From Sepioteuthis lessoniana (taxonomy: Eukaryota > Mollusca > Cephalopoda > Myopsida > Loliginidae): a stretch of 64,000 nucleotides of DNA. The translations under genes were made by a program, and so were the position numbers. Under the pieces are notes generated by a model. The model saw only the letters and a program-made list of their open reading frames with translations. It did no database searches and was not told where the DNA came from. Positions within the stretch are counted from its first letter, which is position 1. Each line of letters begins with the position of its first letter. The stretch is taken from assembly GCA_963585895.1 (NCBI GenBank), contig OY757917.1, forward strand, positions 107,820,207-107,884,206, given 5' to 3'. Shown one piece after another: positions 1-13,095 of the stretch.

Positions 1-1434
1 CATCAAAGACGAGTCAGTATGAAAATGTAAAATTAGATTCGAATATCGAACTTTTTAAAGAATGATACTGATATGATATACGTCAGCAATAATTTAGCGA
101 CAGCCAATTTAGGTGAAAATTGATAAAAACTTATCTTCCCCACTTCCCAGTAGAAAAGGTACTAGTTTACGATACTTTGGAAATCCAGAAAGAAAGACAG
201 AGATAGTGGATAAGAACAGTACGTTAATCGATGATCAGTTTCCACGAAGCTCTGATTTTTTGACCTTGTATCATTCTGCCTTAAGTATAGAAAACGAAGA
301 AATCCGACCACAATACAACGGTGTGATAAAAATCAAATAATCTAGTAAGCACTTGTGAAATAGTATCAAGGATTGAGAAAAGCAAACATAACCACCATTT
401 GAGACTGCCTTTTGCCAGATTATAAACAGTGAAAATATAAAAGACTAAAAATTATTCGAGGAATTGATAGAGCATTAATTTGGGAACTAGTCTCTGACTC
501 AAACTTTCCACCTCCGAGATGGGTCAATATATGTGTATCAATTTCGAAACATTTTTTGTACTAAATATTGTTATTTTCGCAAGCCGTGTTTTATACTGTT
601 TCTTGGCGTCGGCTTTTATCTCTTTTCTTACATAATGGTGTGATCTTATCCGTCTACTCATCGACAGGAGACTCCAATTAGTGATTGATTTGTTGTTTGG
701 ATTTAAAAAACAAAAAAACAACATGGCCAGATAACGGATAAATCGTGTTACCTAAAGAATTATCCGACCATCGGTACGGTCAGTGGATTGGAAGAAGAAT
801 CACATCCGTGTTTGATAACGGCTGTTACGTCACAACACAACACACAACATTGTCAATGTCACTTTCCATCGACGTGATTTCAAGATCTATTTTCTGAAGA
901 CCACAATATATTTTGGACTACTCTGGTCACAAAAATAAATAAAATATAAGGGTATTTTGTTGTATTTGTTCCCGCATGTGTGTGTTTGTATCAGGTGCAA
1001 TAACATCCTACCATTAACAAAATTACCGTGCATGAAAATAAAATGGACGAGACCCATTTTTTTCTCTGTTCCTCTGAGAATCGAATATTCTACCAAGAAC
1101 CTAAAATAACGGATTTAATGAGAATATCATTTTTATATGTTATGTTTGAAACATACTGAGCGCGTTTTACTTAAATTCTCTTGATTGCATTTAAGACTAT
1201 ATTTTGTCCATTACACTGAGTATCACGCCTTTGGAATTTGGACCAGTGGATTATCAGGTGAATTCATATAATATCTGTCTCACTCAAAGGTGTGAAAACC
1301 GCAATAATGAACTAGAAATGATGCTGTGAAAGGTTTTCTTTAGTACTTTTGCTTTTAGTCCAGCGGGACTTTAATGCAAAAGAAATTATTAGCAAGATTT
1401 TCGGTTACTCTATTTACCCCTAAGAATCAATAGT

Positions 1435-1438
<4 letters not shown>
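1..1438. other. Unassigned AT-rich stretch
   Basis: No recognisable gene or repeat. The only frame of note runs from 113 to 340 on the plus strand (75 codons). It starts at a GTG directly after a TAG and has no ATG where it opens, so it could only be coding as an exon entered through the AG at 111-112. Its composition is fairly protein-like (PLPSRKGTSLRYFGNPERK, then acidic stretches), but I recognise no family and there is no pyrimidine tract before the AG. I treat it as probably non-coding. Confidence 0.4.

Positions 1439-1489
<51 letters not shown>
1439..1489. repeat. (AT)n microsatellite
   Basis: About 25 uninterrupted AT units. It is the first of more than twenty (AT)n tracts of 20 to 60 bp spread through the window. 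Confidence 0.97.
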
Positions 1490-1491
<2 letters not shown>

Positions 1492-1639
1492 CAGAGAGGT
1501 GGTGATGACTGCAAGTTTTTATCATATCTACTAATAAACCTGACTCATTCTATTTCTCTGTGTCATTTCACACGCATTTTAGATGTTGAATTTTTGTCTG
1601 ATATATTTCCCTGATAATTAGAAATGAACGTTCATTTTA

Positions 1640-3056
1640 CTCCAAAACCCTTCACTCCTTTTCCTTCAGATATTTTATTTACACAGCGTTTTTGTCTTAT
1701 TTCTTTTATCTTTTAATTTTTTTTCTTAATTTACTTTTGGGTTTTTTTGTTTTTGTATTTTTTTGCTAGGGGCATAATGAATTTCTGGCAAAAGCAATTT
1801 GGGCTTGACGCTTCCTTCCGATGTTTTTCCTAATTACGAATAATGACGCAGCAAAAGAGAACATGATCAGCGAAGGACAAATGTCAATGTGAGCGAAAAT
1901 ATTTCACTAAACATTGAGTGGATGGAACGGCAAGAACACATTGTTTTCTTATTGACGTCATCTGTTTCTGTGTTTTCCTTCTCTGTTTTCTGATCTGTGT
2001 TACTTTTTTTTCTTTCTTTTCATTTTTTTTGGCCTTTTCTATTGCCTTTTACTCGATTTCTTTCTCTTTTTCCTTATATGTTCACACAATTTTCCCTTAA
2101 GCTTTTCACATTTATCGGCTTCTCTATTACTTCCTCATTTTCTATTTTTATGAAAAGAATTCCTTCTTTTTTTTCACAGAATTACTTTTTTATTAAAGCT
2201 TTTTATTTTCTCATTTCTTCTTTTTTTTTCTTTTCCTTTGCTTTTTTTTCCTTTTTTTCCCCTATTTTTGTGCAATTGTTTACGCTGTCTCTTTCATTGA
2301 TTTTCTTTTTCTATTCTCTTCCTTTCTTTGATTGTTTTATATTTGTTCTTTGTTTCTTACTTTACATACATCTTCAACAACATTTTTATGTTATTATTCT
2401 TTATTTCTGACTTTTAATAGCGTTCGTTTTTCTTTGATTTTTTTTGTATCCTTCTTATTTTTTCTGTAATTTCATTTCTCTATTCGTTTTTTTATTTTCT
2501 TTTTGAATCATATCTTTATCTCATTTTCTTTCTTTTATTTTACATTACTATTTACGTTTTTTTTATGTTTTTAATTATATTTTTTCTTTTTCATTTCATC
2601 TTTTTCTTTTGCATTTCGCTTTTTCTTTACATGTCTTTCATTTTATTCTCCTTTTGTCATATTTTTGATCTTAAAGATTTTCTTATTTTCTTACGTTTGT
2701 TTGTTTGTTTCTTAGTTAGTTACTTTTTTTCCGAACTTCCTGTCTTTCTCTCATTCTTCTTTCTTCCGTCATTTATTCACTCATTTTCTTTTTTCTTTCA
2801 CTTTTTCTTCTTTTTTTTCCTCCTTGTGTTCTTTTTTGAATGATATATCTTCTTTCTTTCTTTATTTGTTTATTTGAAAGGCACAAAAATCTTTCATTGC
2901 CCAATAATTATATTTTTATCCTTTTTCTACGTTTTTAAGGGCTGTTTATTTATTAGTTTTATTTACTCTTTTTTTGTGGCTTAACTCTATCATCCTATCA
3001 TCCTTTTTTCGATCTATTCATAGTTCATTACTGAATTTATTATTTTGCTTTTTGCT

Positions 3057-3135
<79 letters not shown>

Positions 3136-3276
3136 ATTTTGATAGTTCTTGATTTAATTTGGTATTTTTTCTTTTTTCAATCATTTTTTTCTTAATTTTT
3201 TCGGTTATTTTCTACTTCTTCTTTATTTTGTTTTTAATTCATCTAGTATCCTTTCTTCTACCATTTAATAGCCATT

Positions 3277-3319
<43 letters not shown>

Positions 3320-3425
3320 ATTTATTTATTTCTTATAAGTAATTCTGTTATTTTCTTGTTTCTTTGCTTGTTTCTTTATTCGATGTATAAAAAGATTTTC
3401 CAATATTCCATTCTGTTGTCTGTAA
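1640..3425. repeat. Pyrimidine-rich (T/C) low-complexity tract
   Basis: For about 1.8 kb the plus strand is dominated by T and C, with runs of TTTT, TTTC and TTCTT and few A or G. It includes (CT)n at 3059-3090, (AT)n at 3091-3133 and (CTTT)n at about 3276-3318. Open frames of up to 137 codons here translate to strings of Phe, Ser, Leu and Ile because TTT, TTC and TCT are all sense codons. They are artefacts, not membrane proteins. The tract looks like old, degenerated TTTC and TTC repeats. A matching purine-rich tract lies at 8.38-9.42 kb. Confidence 0.85.
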
Positions 3426-3727
3426 TAGAAATTTTGTTTTGTATAATAACATCTCCATTTTCTACATCTATCTAGCTATATATTTACTTCGAATGTGTAA
3501 GAATCTTTTTTTCCTATTATCTCGTTTTTTGCTCAATGCTGTTGACTCCCAGGGCATTCAGCGTTTGGCTTTTGGTTTAGTTTGGTTAGCATGTGCTTGG
3601 CTACTGCTTCGATATGGTTAGTAAGTGTTCATCTTCGTCATTCAGAATATGACTTTCAGTTCTCTCCAGAAAATTATAAAACTTGTTTCTAAATGTTAGA
3701 GTGCATTTATCACTATTGGCAAGTGAT

Positions 3728-4018
3728 CCTATTTACCAAACCCTCCGCTCGGGCACGGTATGACACAAGGTCAAATTTTAAAGCGGAGTTTAACAGGTTT
3801 CAATTCAGAGTTTTCCTTCTCCTAGACTAGTTGCCTTACCAAGGCTGATGAACTCAGTCTGTCCTACTATTTACCCATATCTGGAAGGAGAACAATTGGA
3901 TTCATTCCTTTCCCACGGGTATTAGTGCTATGTGAAATGCAATCAGTCTCGTCCAGGAATTGAACTAGTGTCACCGTGTCCATTTCCTACGACGATAACC
4001 ATTACACCACGGGCACCT
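3728..4018 (-). mobile_element. SINE-1 copy (tRNA-derived), full length
   Basis: Read on the minus strand it begins with a tRNA-like head: GGTGTAATGGTTATCGTCG resembles an A box, and a degenerate B-box-like AGTTCAATTCC follows. The body ends in the sequence CCCGAGCGGAGGGTTTGG next to the junction. It is bounded by 15-bp direct repeats with one mismatch (3713-3727 and 4019-4033; CTA[T/C]TGGCAAGTGAT), which fix the ends and show insertion by target-primed reverse transcription. Three other copies in this window align to it. It encodes no protein and must use LINE enzymes in trans. Octopus tRNA-derived SINEs (OK, OR1, OR2) and the cephalopod Ceph-SINE superfamily are published, but I have not verified which name applies. 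Confidence 0.93.
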
Positions 4019-4033
4019 CTACTGGCAAGTGAT

Positions 4034-4650
4034 GGCCAGTCATATCGTGAAGGTTCACTTTTTTATTTCTCATTTCTGCGTTGACTTTAGCAAATCTTTG
4101 CTGAAAAGATGTCGTGATTGAAAGATGCTCCTTCACGGTTTTAAGTCCAAATAATCTACTTCTTGTTTATAAAAGAATAATCTATCAGTTTTTAAGAGTT
4201 ATTTGGGTTGGTGTATGTTCAACGTTTTCCATTCATTTTTCGGACTTTAGTCTTTAATAATGCGAGCCCGTTTTCGTGCGAAATCTATATAAGATATTCA
4301 CCCTTTCCACATGTTGAGTTGAGTAAGCAGAATTTACAGTATCCTTCTTTGTTTATTTAAGCATTTACGTCGCTTCCGGTTATCGAAATGCTGTGTTTGT
4401 AAATGCGCCAGACCAGGGAAGATAGTCAGTTTTAGAACTTGTGTAGGTGGCAGCGTTAGAAGAGAGATTGTTATACAGACGATGCCATCAAATGAAGCAC
4501 ACACCATGCTCGTTTATGTTCTCTCCGTGTTATTTAATGATTTAAATCACGAGAATGGAGTGATATTCCAACTTCTCTACTAGTGACATTGACGTAGTCC
4601 ATTTATCACCGTTGCCATCGTATCTTAATTCTTGTATGCTATGGTAATAT
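4034..4650. other. Unassigned sequence
   Basis: No gene, known repeat or strong signal recognised. Base composition is like the rest of the window. Confidence 0.5.
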
Positions 4651-4659
4651 CAACATTAA

Positions 4660-5655
4660 ATTGCAACCAACACAAATGCGCAGAAACTTCAGAAAACCCA
4701 GATAAAACAAACTTAAACATTCTAAAAGGGACTTCTAGAATACCGTCAAAGCCAAATCAATAAAATCAGAGATTTGGTTAAAGATAGGCTATCAGTATAA
4801 GCTGGACAGCCCATGAATAAAGCTAGCACCTAGATAGCGAAAATATCTGCTGCTAGCCATGAAGAAAGACATCGAACGTATAAAGAACATATCAAGAATT
4901 AGTTCAGAAGCCATCGTGAAATAACTGATAAAGAAACCGAAATAATATTAATAGCCGACAAGTCATCAAAGTAGGACAGTTTATGGAGGAAACACTTGAC
5001 GTTGCACCTGAAAAAATCAAAAAGGAAATACCACCTGAAATGTGGAAGACAAGAAAATTTGACGATATACTTCTTTGGTTATGCAACGGTGAATATAAAC
5101 AAAACGAAAGGGACAGATGTCTACATCTTCCTCTTCTCCAAGACTCGTGACCTCGAAATTACTAAGAACTACTGCGACATAACGCTTACTGTTATAGCTG
5201 TTAAAGTCTATAATGCCTTGTTTCTCAATCGTATCCAAACGGAAATCGAAAAAAACTCTAAGAAAAAGAAAAAAGAACGGATATCAGAGAAATCATTACG
5301 AAATATAACTGATTCTAACAATTAGACAAAATATCGAAGGAGTATTTGCAAAAATTCTCAAGGCAACATATTTTTCGAAGTTTTCTCCAATGTATTTTGT
5401 TACATACGCAGAGGAATGTAAAGAAAATACTTCTACCTTATGGTCTGTCCAAATAAACCGCCATTGCATTAAAGATGCTTTACGAAAACATGAAAGCAAT
5501 AGTTCGCTCATCTGATGGTGAACACGATTTATTCAACATTGTCGCTGGAGTCGTGCAAGAAGATACATGAGAATAATATATATTTATAATATGCCAAGAT
5601 ATTTCATTACTTGGGTCAAATGATCTAATAAAACTAAATGGTTTCTCATAAAAAA
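4660..5655 (+). mobile_element. LINE-A copy, 5' and reverse-transcriptase half (decayed)
   Basis: Degenerate remains of a non-LTR retrotransposon ORF. Joining frames gives a linker segment, then IPPEMWKTRKFDDI near 5020-5065, then ITKNYCDITLTVIAVKVYNALFLNRIQ near 5155-5240 (reverse-transcriptase domain 1-2 region), then MKAIVRSSDGEHDLFNIVAGVVQEDT near 5490-5565, which corresponds to the family's SPDGDTDFFDIVAGVLQGDT block before the catalytic YADD. Several stops and frameshifts are present, so it is a pseudogene. The copy continues at about 6085 after an unrelated insertion. The same 5' region occurs on the minus strand at 40538-41475. The (ATG)n-type tail of the family would suit an RTE-like clade, but I cannot assign it. 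Confidence 0.82.
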
Positions 5656-6084
5656 ATGTAAGTGTTACGGTAGCACCATGAGGAAAAATAGGAGGTAAAA
5701 GGCTCGACTGGTAAAGAAGTTGTCTATTTGCAATGGATCTTAGTTCCTTCTTTGAACCTTCTTTGACCGTGAAACTAAAAACAAAATAGAAAAAAACTTA
5801 CGGTAACCCCTTTCACACAGATCAATAATTCGGGCAAATACAGATACAATGTGTGATTCTTACCTCTGTTCGTCTCAAAGAATGCCCCATTCGCAAAGTC
5901 TAAAATCGGAGATGTCAGGCAACACTTGTGTTCTACTCGGAGAAATGGTAATAATAAGATCAACCCTTCTAACCCTGTCACGTGTGTGACTGGTCGGTGT
6001 ACAATTGTAATGTGTTCCCAACTCTAAAACGCCTTACCAAACAAGGGGGATAGCTCCCACATTTACAATAAGTAAGCAGTGAAT
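5656..6084. other. Unidentified insertion inside LINE-A
   Basis: About 430 bp that separates two halves of one LINE-A copy and matches neither LINE-A nor any other repeat in this window. On the minus strand an open frame (5775-5981) contains GAACAGAG followed by GTAAGA near 5860-5875, a good 5' splice-site match, but I recognise no protein. No clear target-site duplication was found, so its nature (mobile element, gene fragment or filler DNA) stays open. Confidence 0.5.
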
Positions 6085-6690
6085 ATTCCCACAAACCAAT
6101 GGTAGACTCTGAATGGGCAGATGAACTAGCGCTTCTTGCAAATTTACATTCCCCAGCCGAATATCAGCTTTAGAGCTTCGATTAAACGACAGGAGGAATT
6201 GTTCTCTTCAGGAATGTAAATAAAAAAATTCATAATCCTTGGGTGCAATTTTCTTATCAACTGAAAAGGGCGTCAACATACATAAAAGTAAAGCCTGAAC
6301 TGATATTGAGATGTTATCAATGCTATGGAAATCTGATCTCTCTGATGAAAGAAAACATGTTTTCTTGAAAGCTGTTACTTTGTCAGTATTATTTTATCCA
6401 TGCACCACCTGGATTCTAAAGATATGCTTGGAAAAAAGCTTGATAGGACACACAGAAGAATGTTATGACGATGTTGAAGAAATTCTGGAAGTAGAACCCC
6501 ACAAAACAGCAGCTGAACGGTCACTTGCCTCTCATCACAAAAAAGGATTCAAGTTTTATGAATACGACACGCCGGGCATTGTTGGTGACGTAAGAACAAA
6601 CTCATAAGCGACATTCTCTAGAGGACACTAACGTACCATTTGAGGCCGACCAGCAAGTGATAATATTCACCAATTTTGTGGATTCACAAG
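6085..6690 (+). mobile_element. LINE-A copy, 3' half (decayed)
   Basis: Continues the LINE-A of 4660-5655. Around 6105 the frame reads SEWADELALLANLHSPAEYQL, the position of the catalytic YADD block; the second Asp has become Glu and the Tyr has become Trp. The next frame (6311-6607) reads MLWKSDLSDERKHVFLKAV, then a diverged form of the conserved tail LYGHLPPITKTIQ...RTRHAGHCW...ELI. Frames change at least three times. It belongs to the same family as the better-kept tails at 18.0-18.8 kb. Confidence 0.82.
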
Positions 6691-6707
6691 GAGCAATAGA
6701 CGATAGG

Positions 6708-6931
6708 ATGGGGAGAGAGAGAGAGAGAGGGGGGGAGAGAGAGTGAGTAAGTGAGAGAGATACAAGGGGAAAGAGCGCTTTGTGCTATCACCACAACTTG
6801 ATGATGATGACATTTTTTATTATGCTTACTATTCATCTCGATTTTTCTTTTTCCCCCATTGTAAACGTACAGTGTCTTCATCTCTCTACCCAATATACCT
6901 ATCTTAATCTGCCTTTTTCGTTCATTAATTT

Positions 6932-6962
<31 letters not shown>

Positions 6963-7080
6963 GTCTTTCTTTCTTTCTTTCTGTTCACTTTTTTTTATTT
7001 CAGGTGTTTTCCTTGCTCCTCTTTACTTCTTAATTTTACGATGATCATTTTTTTTTTTACATTTAATCTGACTAATTTTT
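6708..7080. repeat. (GA)n, (CTTT)n and pyrimidine-rich low complexity
   Basis: Contains (GA)n with G-runs at 6713-6745 and (CTTT)n at about 6930-6981 with a single G interruption. T-rich sequence follows. The open frames across it are low-complexity artefacts. Confidence 0.85.
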
Positions 7081-7654
7081 GATATTCTCTAGATTCCCAT
7101 TATTGTATACATTTTTTCTTTTTCGCAAAACGTGATCGCGAAATATGAACACATTTTCTTCGGTTATTTTTCATTTCGGTCCAACAAACAGTGGCTGTCG
7201 GAAATTATAGTCGGCATCATTTTTCTGTGTTTATCTTCATTATGTGTATAATTCAAGTCCACTTCCTTTTCTTATTATCTTGGTTCAGGGGAGTGAACTC
7301 AGAGAATAAAGTCATAAATATAGAGTCTCAAAAATATTGTGACAACCAGGTTAAATGCAGTGAACAACTAATTGGACTCATGAATTGCATGTTATTTTTG
7401 CTTCACTGAGATAAACAACTAGTGCAATCCGAAAAGAATCATGTTTAATATGTCAATTTTCTGCATCCATAAATGTGGCATATAATCAGTTGTATGTGTG
7501 TGTTTTCACCTATTTATAATTAATCTGCTGAAAAAATCTGTCAGATTTTATTGAGGTAATACTTTTTTGTTTTTTGTTTTCTTTATCCAGTCATGATTTA
7601 GAAAATAATGATTGTTCTCTAGATTGTAAACATTTGGAATTTCTACTTTTTAAG
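7081..7654. other. Unassigned sequence
   Basis: AT-rich, with nothing I can identify. A 72-codon frame at 7191-7409 shows no family features. Confidence 0.4.
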
Positions 7655-8161
<507 letters not shown>

Positions 8162-8379
8162 AAGTAAGGGGATTCTTGCCGAAATTAAGAGGGATTCGTC
8201 TTGATTGACGAGATGTTTCGGAACAACTCTTTGAACCATTTAAACAGCAAGTTTTAACAAGATAGGCAGGATGCATTTAAAAAGTTTTAAGCAAATAGTC
8301 AGGGAATTAATTAAAGCTGTCCACGAAACCATAATTGCAATGTCTTGTTTCATGCCATTGGCTTTTAAAGAGAGACGGC
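8162..8379. other. Unassigned spacer
   Basis: About 220 bp of ordinary AT-rich sequence between microsatellite blocks. No gene or element recognised. Confidence 0.4.
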
Positions 8380-8718
8380 CTGATAAATAATAATAAAAAA
8401 GTTATTTACTTTTTTTTTCTGATTTGCTTGCTTTTTTCTTCATATTTAGTTATAAAAAAGGGGAGTTGTTACTTTCAAAGCCGTTGGGAAAAGCTCCATG
8501 AATAGTCGAGTCATGTTTTTTTTTTTTTTTTTTTTTTACTTTATAAAGAAAAGCGTTTTGGAATTTGAGAGGACATTTCACAAGTAAAAGAAGAAGAAAT
8601 TAAAAAGCTTTTGTGAAAAAAAAATTAAAAATTAGCATGGAGGTTGCAATAATGGGAGAATTTCGGGATTCAAAGAAACACAAAAAAACTACGAGTAGTG
8701 GATGAAGAATTAATTAGG

Positions 8719-8753
<35 letters not shown>

Positions 8754-9420
8754 CTAAACAAATTACAGAAAGAAGACTACGTAACTTACTAAATAACAAA
8801 ATGAATAAATGAATAAATAAAAAATAAACGAAAGAAAAATGAATGAGTGAAGAGAGATCGAAAAATTATGCGATAGAAAATCCGGACGGAAGAAAATTAG
8901 GGAGAATAAAGTGATAAAATAAGAAATGAAGAAAATAAGCGAGCATGAAAAGCGAAAATAAAGACTGAAAAATAAAAAGAAGAAAATCTGGAAGGAAAAA
9001 ATGATGAAGAAAATTGAGAGAAAATGAGGAATGAAGAGAAAAGAAAGAATAAAGAGTGAAAGTAAAGAAGAAGAAAACAAGGAAGAAGTAATAAGAGTGA
9101 AAACAAGGATTGAAGAAAACAATGAAGAATAAAAAGTAAAAAGTAAAAATAGAAAACAAGAAAGAATAAATAGAAATCTTATGGAATAATAAAAATAATG
9201 TTTTACAAAAAGAGAAAATAAGGAACAAAATAAGGAAAGAAGAAAAATAGAAAATAAAAGACGTTAGAATAAAATAAAATGAATAAAAAATAAATCATAA
9301 AAAAAGCTGTGAGATTAAGAAGGACTAAAAAGCAACCCCCGCCCCCCCAAATAAACAAAAAACAAAAAAAAAACAAATATAAGGAATAGAAAACAAAAAA
9401 AAAAGTCATTTGTAGTAGGT
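8380..9420. repeat. Purine-rich (A/G) low-complexity tract
   Basis: About 1 kb in which the plus strand is almost only A and G (GAAGAAAATAAG, AAAGAAAG and similar), including (GAAA)n at about 8721-8753 and poly-T at 8517-8537. It is the strand mirror of 1.64-3.43 kb. Minus-strand frames of up to 120 codons rich in Phe, Leu and Ser are artefacts. Confidence 0.85.
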
Positions 9421-10073
9421 CAAATGCGTTGACAATTTTAATTACGTATTTCTATAAAAATAAACTAAAAAGAAATTAAATTACACATTTAAAACCTTAT
9501 TACATTTGATTAAGAAATTTTCTTTTATCCAAAAAGAAGTTTTCAATGTGTTGTTCGAAGAAAAAGTTAAACTTGATCAGTGTCTTATGTTGAAGGGCTC
9601 TTATTAAGAAGAGGTTTGTTTAATATGCAGTAAACGAAATGTTCAACACCCAGTAAGGATTAAAACTACAACTACGCAAGGACGGCATGCAAACTGTAAC
9701 AACTAAGATGACTTTATTCTAGAACAAGATTTAAGTATAGAAAAGCCAGTGAGACACAAAGCCATCGTACTAATTATATGGCCGACTCGTTTAACAAAAT
9801 CAACTATGCAAAGAGATTCTCTGATTTAAATATTTATGTATTAACGGTCCCAATCTGACTAAAAACGTTGGGCACACCTTGAAGTTTGAAATCATTACAA
9901 ATTTTGGAAAAACTACCATTGGCAAAAGATGATGGAATCATCACACTTAGAAGATATTTAATTAATACTTTGAATTTGCAGTAAATAAACTAATAACAAA
10001 TGAGACACAAAAATTGTGTTATTCATAGCTGTACAAAATACTTTTTCAGAGCTATGCCATACATGATAAGATG
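9421..10073. other. Unassigned sequence
   Basis: AT-rich sequence lying immediately before the mariner element. No feature recognised. Confidence 0.4.
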
Positions 10074-10075
10074 TA

Positions 10076-10972
<897 letters not shown>

Positions 10973-11401
10973 TAATTCCCCGACGATGCGTGAATACATG
11001 ATATTATTGAAATAATATGCCAGCTGGTCTTTATCTATATTTGCTAACATCAACATAAATCAAACAATGATAAAACGTAAAAAACTAATTGATTGATTAT
11101 TCATATGTCTATTGTAAAGTTTCAGCTAGTATATTATTTATTTGACAATCATTTAGAAGAAAAATAACTTTAGGGAAAAATAGAGGAGAAGAGTAAAACA
11201 ATATTCGAGGTTGTCATAACATAATTTTAAACTCCAATTGTTATGAAAAGTGGGGGAGGGGCAAATAATTTTGGGAAAAGACACTTATAATATCATGGCT
11301 ATAACTTTTTAAAAGTGGGGATTGCTTAAATCACAAGTCCCTCATCAATTTTATTTCAATTATACTTTAAAATAGGTGCACCTGTTACTTTTTCTGCATA
11401 A

Positions 11402-11406
<5 letters not shown>
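10973..11406. other. Unassigned sequence
   Basis: AT-rich, with no recognised element. Confidence 0.4.

Positions 11407-11469
<63 letters not shown>
11407..11469. repeat. (AT)n microsatellite
   Basis: About 31 uninterrupted TA units. Confidence 0.97.
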
Positions 11470-11471
<2 letters not shown>

Positions 11472-12041
11472 TCTAATTTTAATGCACTCTTTACATAATT
11501 TATTCCTGACATTATTTAACTTCACGCACAAAAATACTATTTTCAAATCTTTCTATCCTACGTTTGTAAGAAATATATGGAACATTTTAATTGTTTTCTG
11601 CCTTGAAATTTTCATAGCCAGCAGTGTTTCTAATTAAGTTTCCATGACAACCTCGCAGACAGTTTTAACGTCCCACAATTTTTTTTTTTCGTTTTTTTCT
11701 TCCAAATCCATATCTAATGAATACCATACGTTGTTAAACGTTATAACAAATATGTAAAAATGTCGTCAAATTAGTTTTCCTGTCATACTTTTCATACGGA
11801 AGTGAAATCGGTTTTGCTCCAGGTGAATCATCTCGAAAAGGAACCAAGCAGATCAGAAGTTGTGTATGCTTCTCAATACGTTGTGTGAGCCATTATGCAA
11901 ATGAGGATTGCATATCAATGAGGAATGGGCATCAAATAAGAGGCGTGTACGTGGACTTTAAAAATCTGAATATCCCTTCTCTCTCATCATTACCTGATTC
12001 TTTCATTTTCCAGATGACCGTTGACTGATACGTTTTCTGAG

Positions 12042-12110
12042 CACGTCCATGCCCTGTGGGTAACACGAAACAGTCAATCTCTATCCTTTAAGCTGCAACT
12101 GGAACCGGAA
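12042..12110 (+). repeat. Dispersed repeat R1, plus copy
   Basis: Seventy bases from CACGTCCATGCCCTGTGGG to GGAACCGGAAG align with the reverse complement of 15361-15430. The translated frames also match: HVHALWVTRNSQ here and HVHALRVTRDSH there, followed by the charged E-P-E motif. It is probably a piece of a larger transposable element that I cannot name. Confidence 0.75.
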
Positions 12111-12280
12111 GCGTGGATTGGACTCACAACCGCCATATGGTTAACAATACCTACCTCACATAAAATATTATCGAAAGAACAATTTCACCTATTGATAGGA
12201 TCCTGAGAAGTGCAAATACTTTGGGTCAGAGTGAACTCGGAGTAATGACGACTACAGCATAACTCAACAGGACCCAATGC

Positions 12281-12332
12281 CCAAGAACTGGAGCTTCACC
12301 ACCCGATCCAGGTTAGAGTCATACCTAAGACA
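12281..12332 (+). repeat. Dispersed repeat R2, first copy
   Basis: The segment AAGAACTGGAGCTTCACC through CATACCTAAGACA aligns with 21408-21458 at about 80 percent identity by eye. Family unknown. Confidence 0.65.
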
Positions 12333-12619
12333 TGAATAAAGCTAAGTGATCAATGATTTTTTTACCAGACTGACATGATTCAAACCTCTTGTAGCATAAC
12401 ATCTACATTTCATCTTTTAATACATATGTATAAAAAAGGATTTGACATTTATTAACTTACAAGGGTTGATATGGTATAAAACACAAACATCCAACCAACT
12501 TTTCATCTATTCGCATTGTAATATAATGGCCGAGGGATTTCGTTTTATGCCTTTGGGTTTAGTTAAGCTGAGAACCTTTCGACTCAATGCATGGGTTACT
12601 TAGGTGCAACAAAAACACA

Positions 12620-12935
12620 GGTGTTCACGCGCGTGCGGAGCGGACGTGTCACTCAGAGATGTCACAATAGCCCAGATGGGAAACGGGGCTAGCAAGTGCG
12701 AATGACGTCACGCACCGGAAGCGCGTGGAAGATTTTGGGATTTTGAAAAAGTCAGGTAGAGTTGAGTTGAGACCTGCCTCGGGAGGAAGACGGTTGGCTT
12801 TCACTTGCTCGCCGAAGCCAGGCCAGTGGCCTTTGTGGCGAGCGCCGCACGGATGGGGATGGGGGCAGATAAAAAAGACAGAATAGAAAGAATGTGTATC
12901 TCTCTCCTTATATCGAGGAAACTTTAAACTCAAAG
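12620..12935. promoter_or_regulatory. CpG-rich island with CRE- and ETS-like sites (possible promoter)
   Basis: A 300-bp segment clearly richer in G, C and CpG than its surroundings (for example GCGCGTGCGGAGCGGACGTG at about 12633). It contains a perfect palindromic CRE, TGACGTCA, at 12703-12710, followed four bases later by ACCGGAAGCG (12714-12723), an ETS/GABP-type site. Such pairs are typical of animal housekeeping promoters. Downstream, AAAGGTAATA near 12929-12939 could be a splice donor. No coding exon is recognisable, so direction and target gene are unknown. A GC-rich transposon fragment is the main alternative. Confidence 0.35.
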
Positions 12936-13012
12936 GTAATAAAAAGTTTCGTAACTGAACCAAGAAGCCGTAAGTGTTTTTCGTGTTTCGAGATTCCTAT
13001 GTTCCATGTTAT

Positions 13013-13015
13013 ATA

Positions 13016-13088
<73 letters not shown>
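13013..13088. repeat. (AT)n-(GT)n compound microsatellite
   Basis: (AT)n to about 13051 switches directly to (GT)n to 13088. Frames reading Tyr-Ile then Cys-Val repeats across it are artefacts. Confidence 0.97.

Positions 13089-13095
<7 letters not shown>

Noticed and set aside
1918..3195. Open frames of 60-137 codons rich in Phe, Ile, Leu and Ser that look like membrane proteins
   Set aside because: They coincide with a T/C-only tract in which nearly all codons are sense and hydrophobic. All frames and the mirrored tract at 8.4-9.4 kb behave alike, so this is base composition, not coding.
3728..4018. A true tRNA gene from the A/B-box-like motifs in SINE-1, SINE-2 and related heads
   Set aside because: The heads do not continue into a foldable acceptor, anticodon and T-arm structure, occur in several copies with long non-tRNA bodies, and have target-site duplications.
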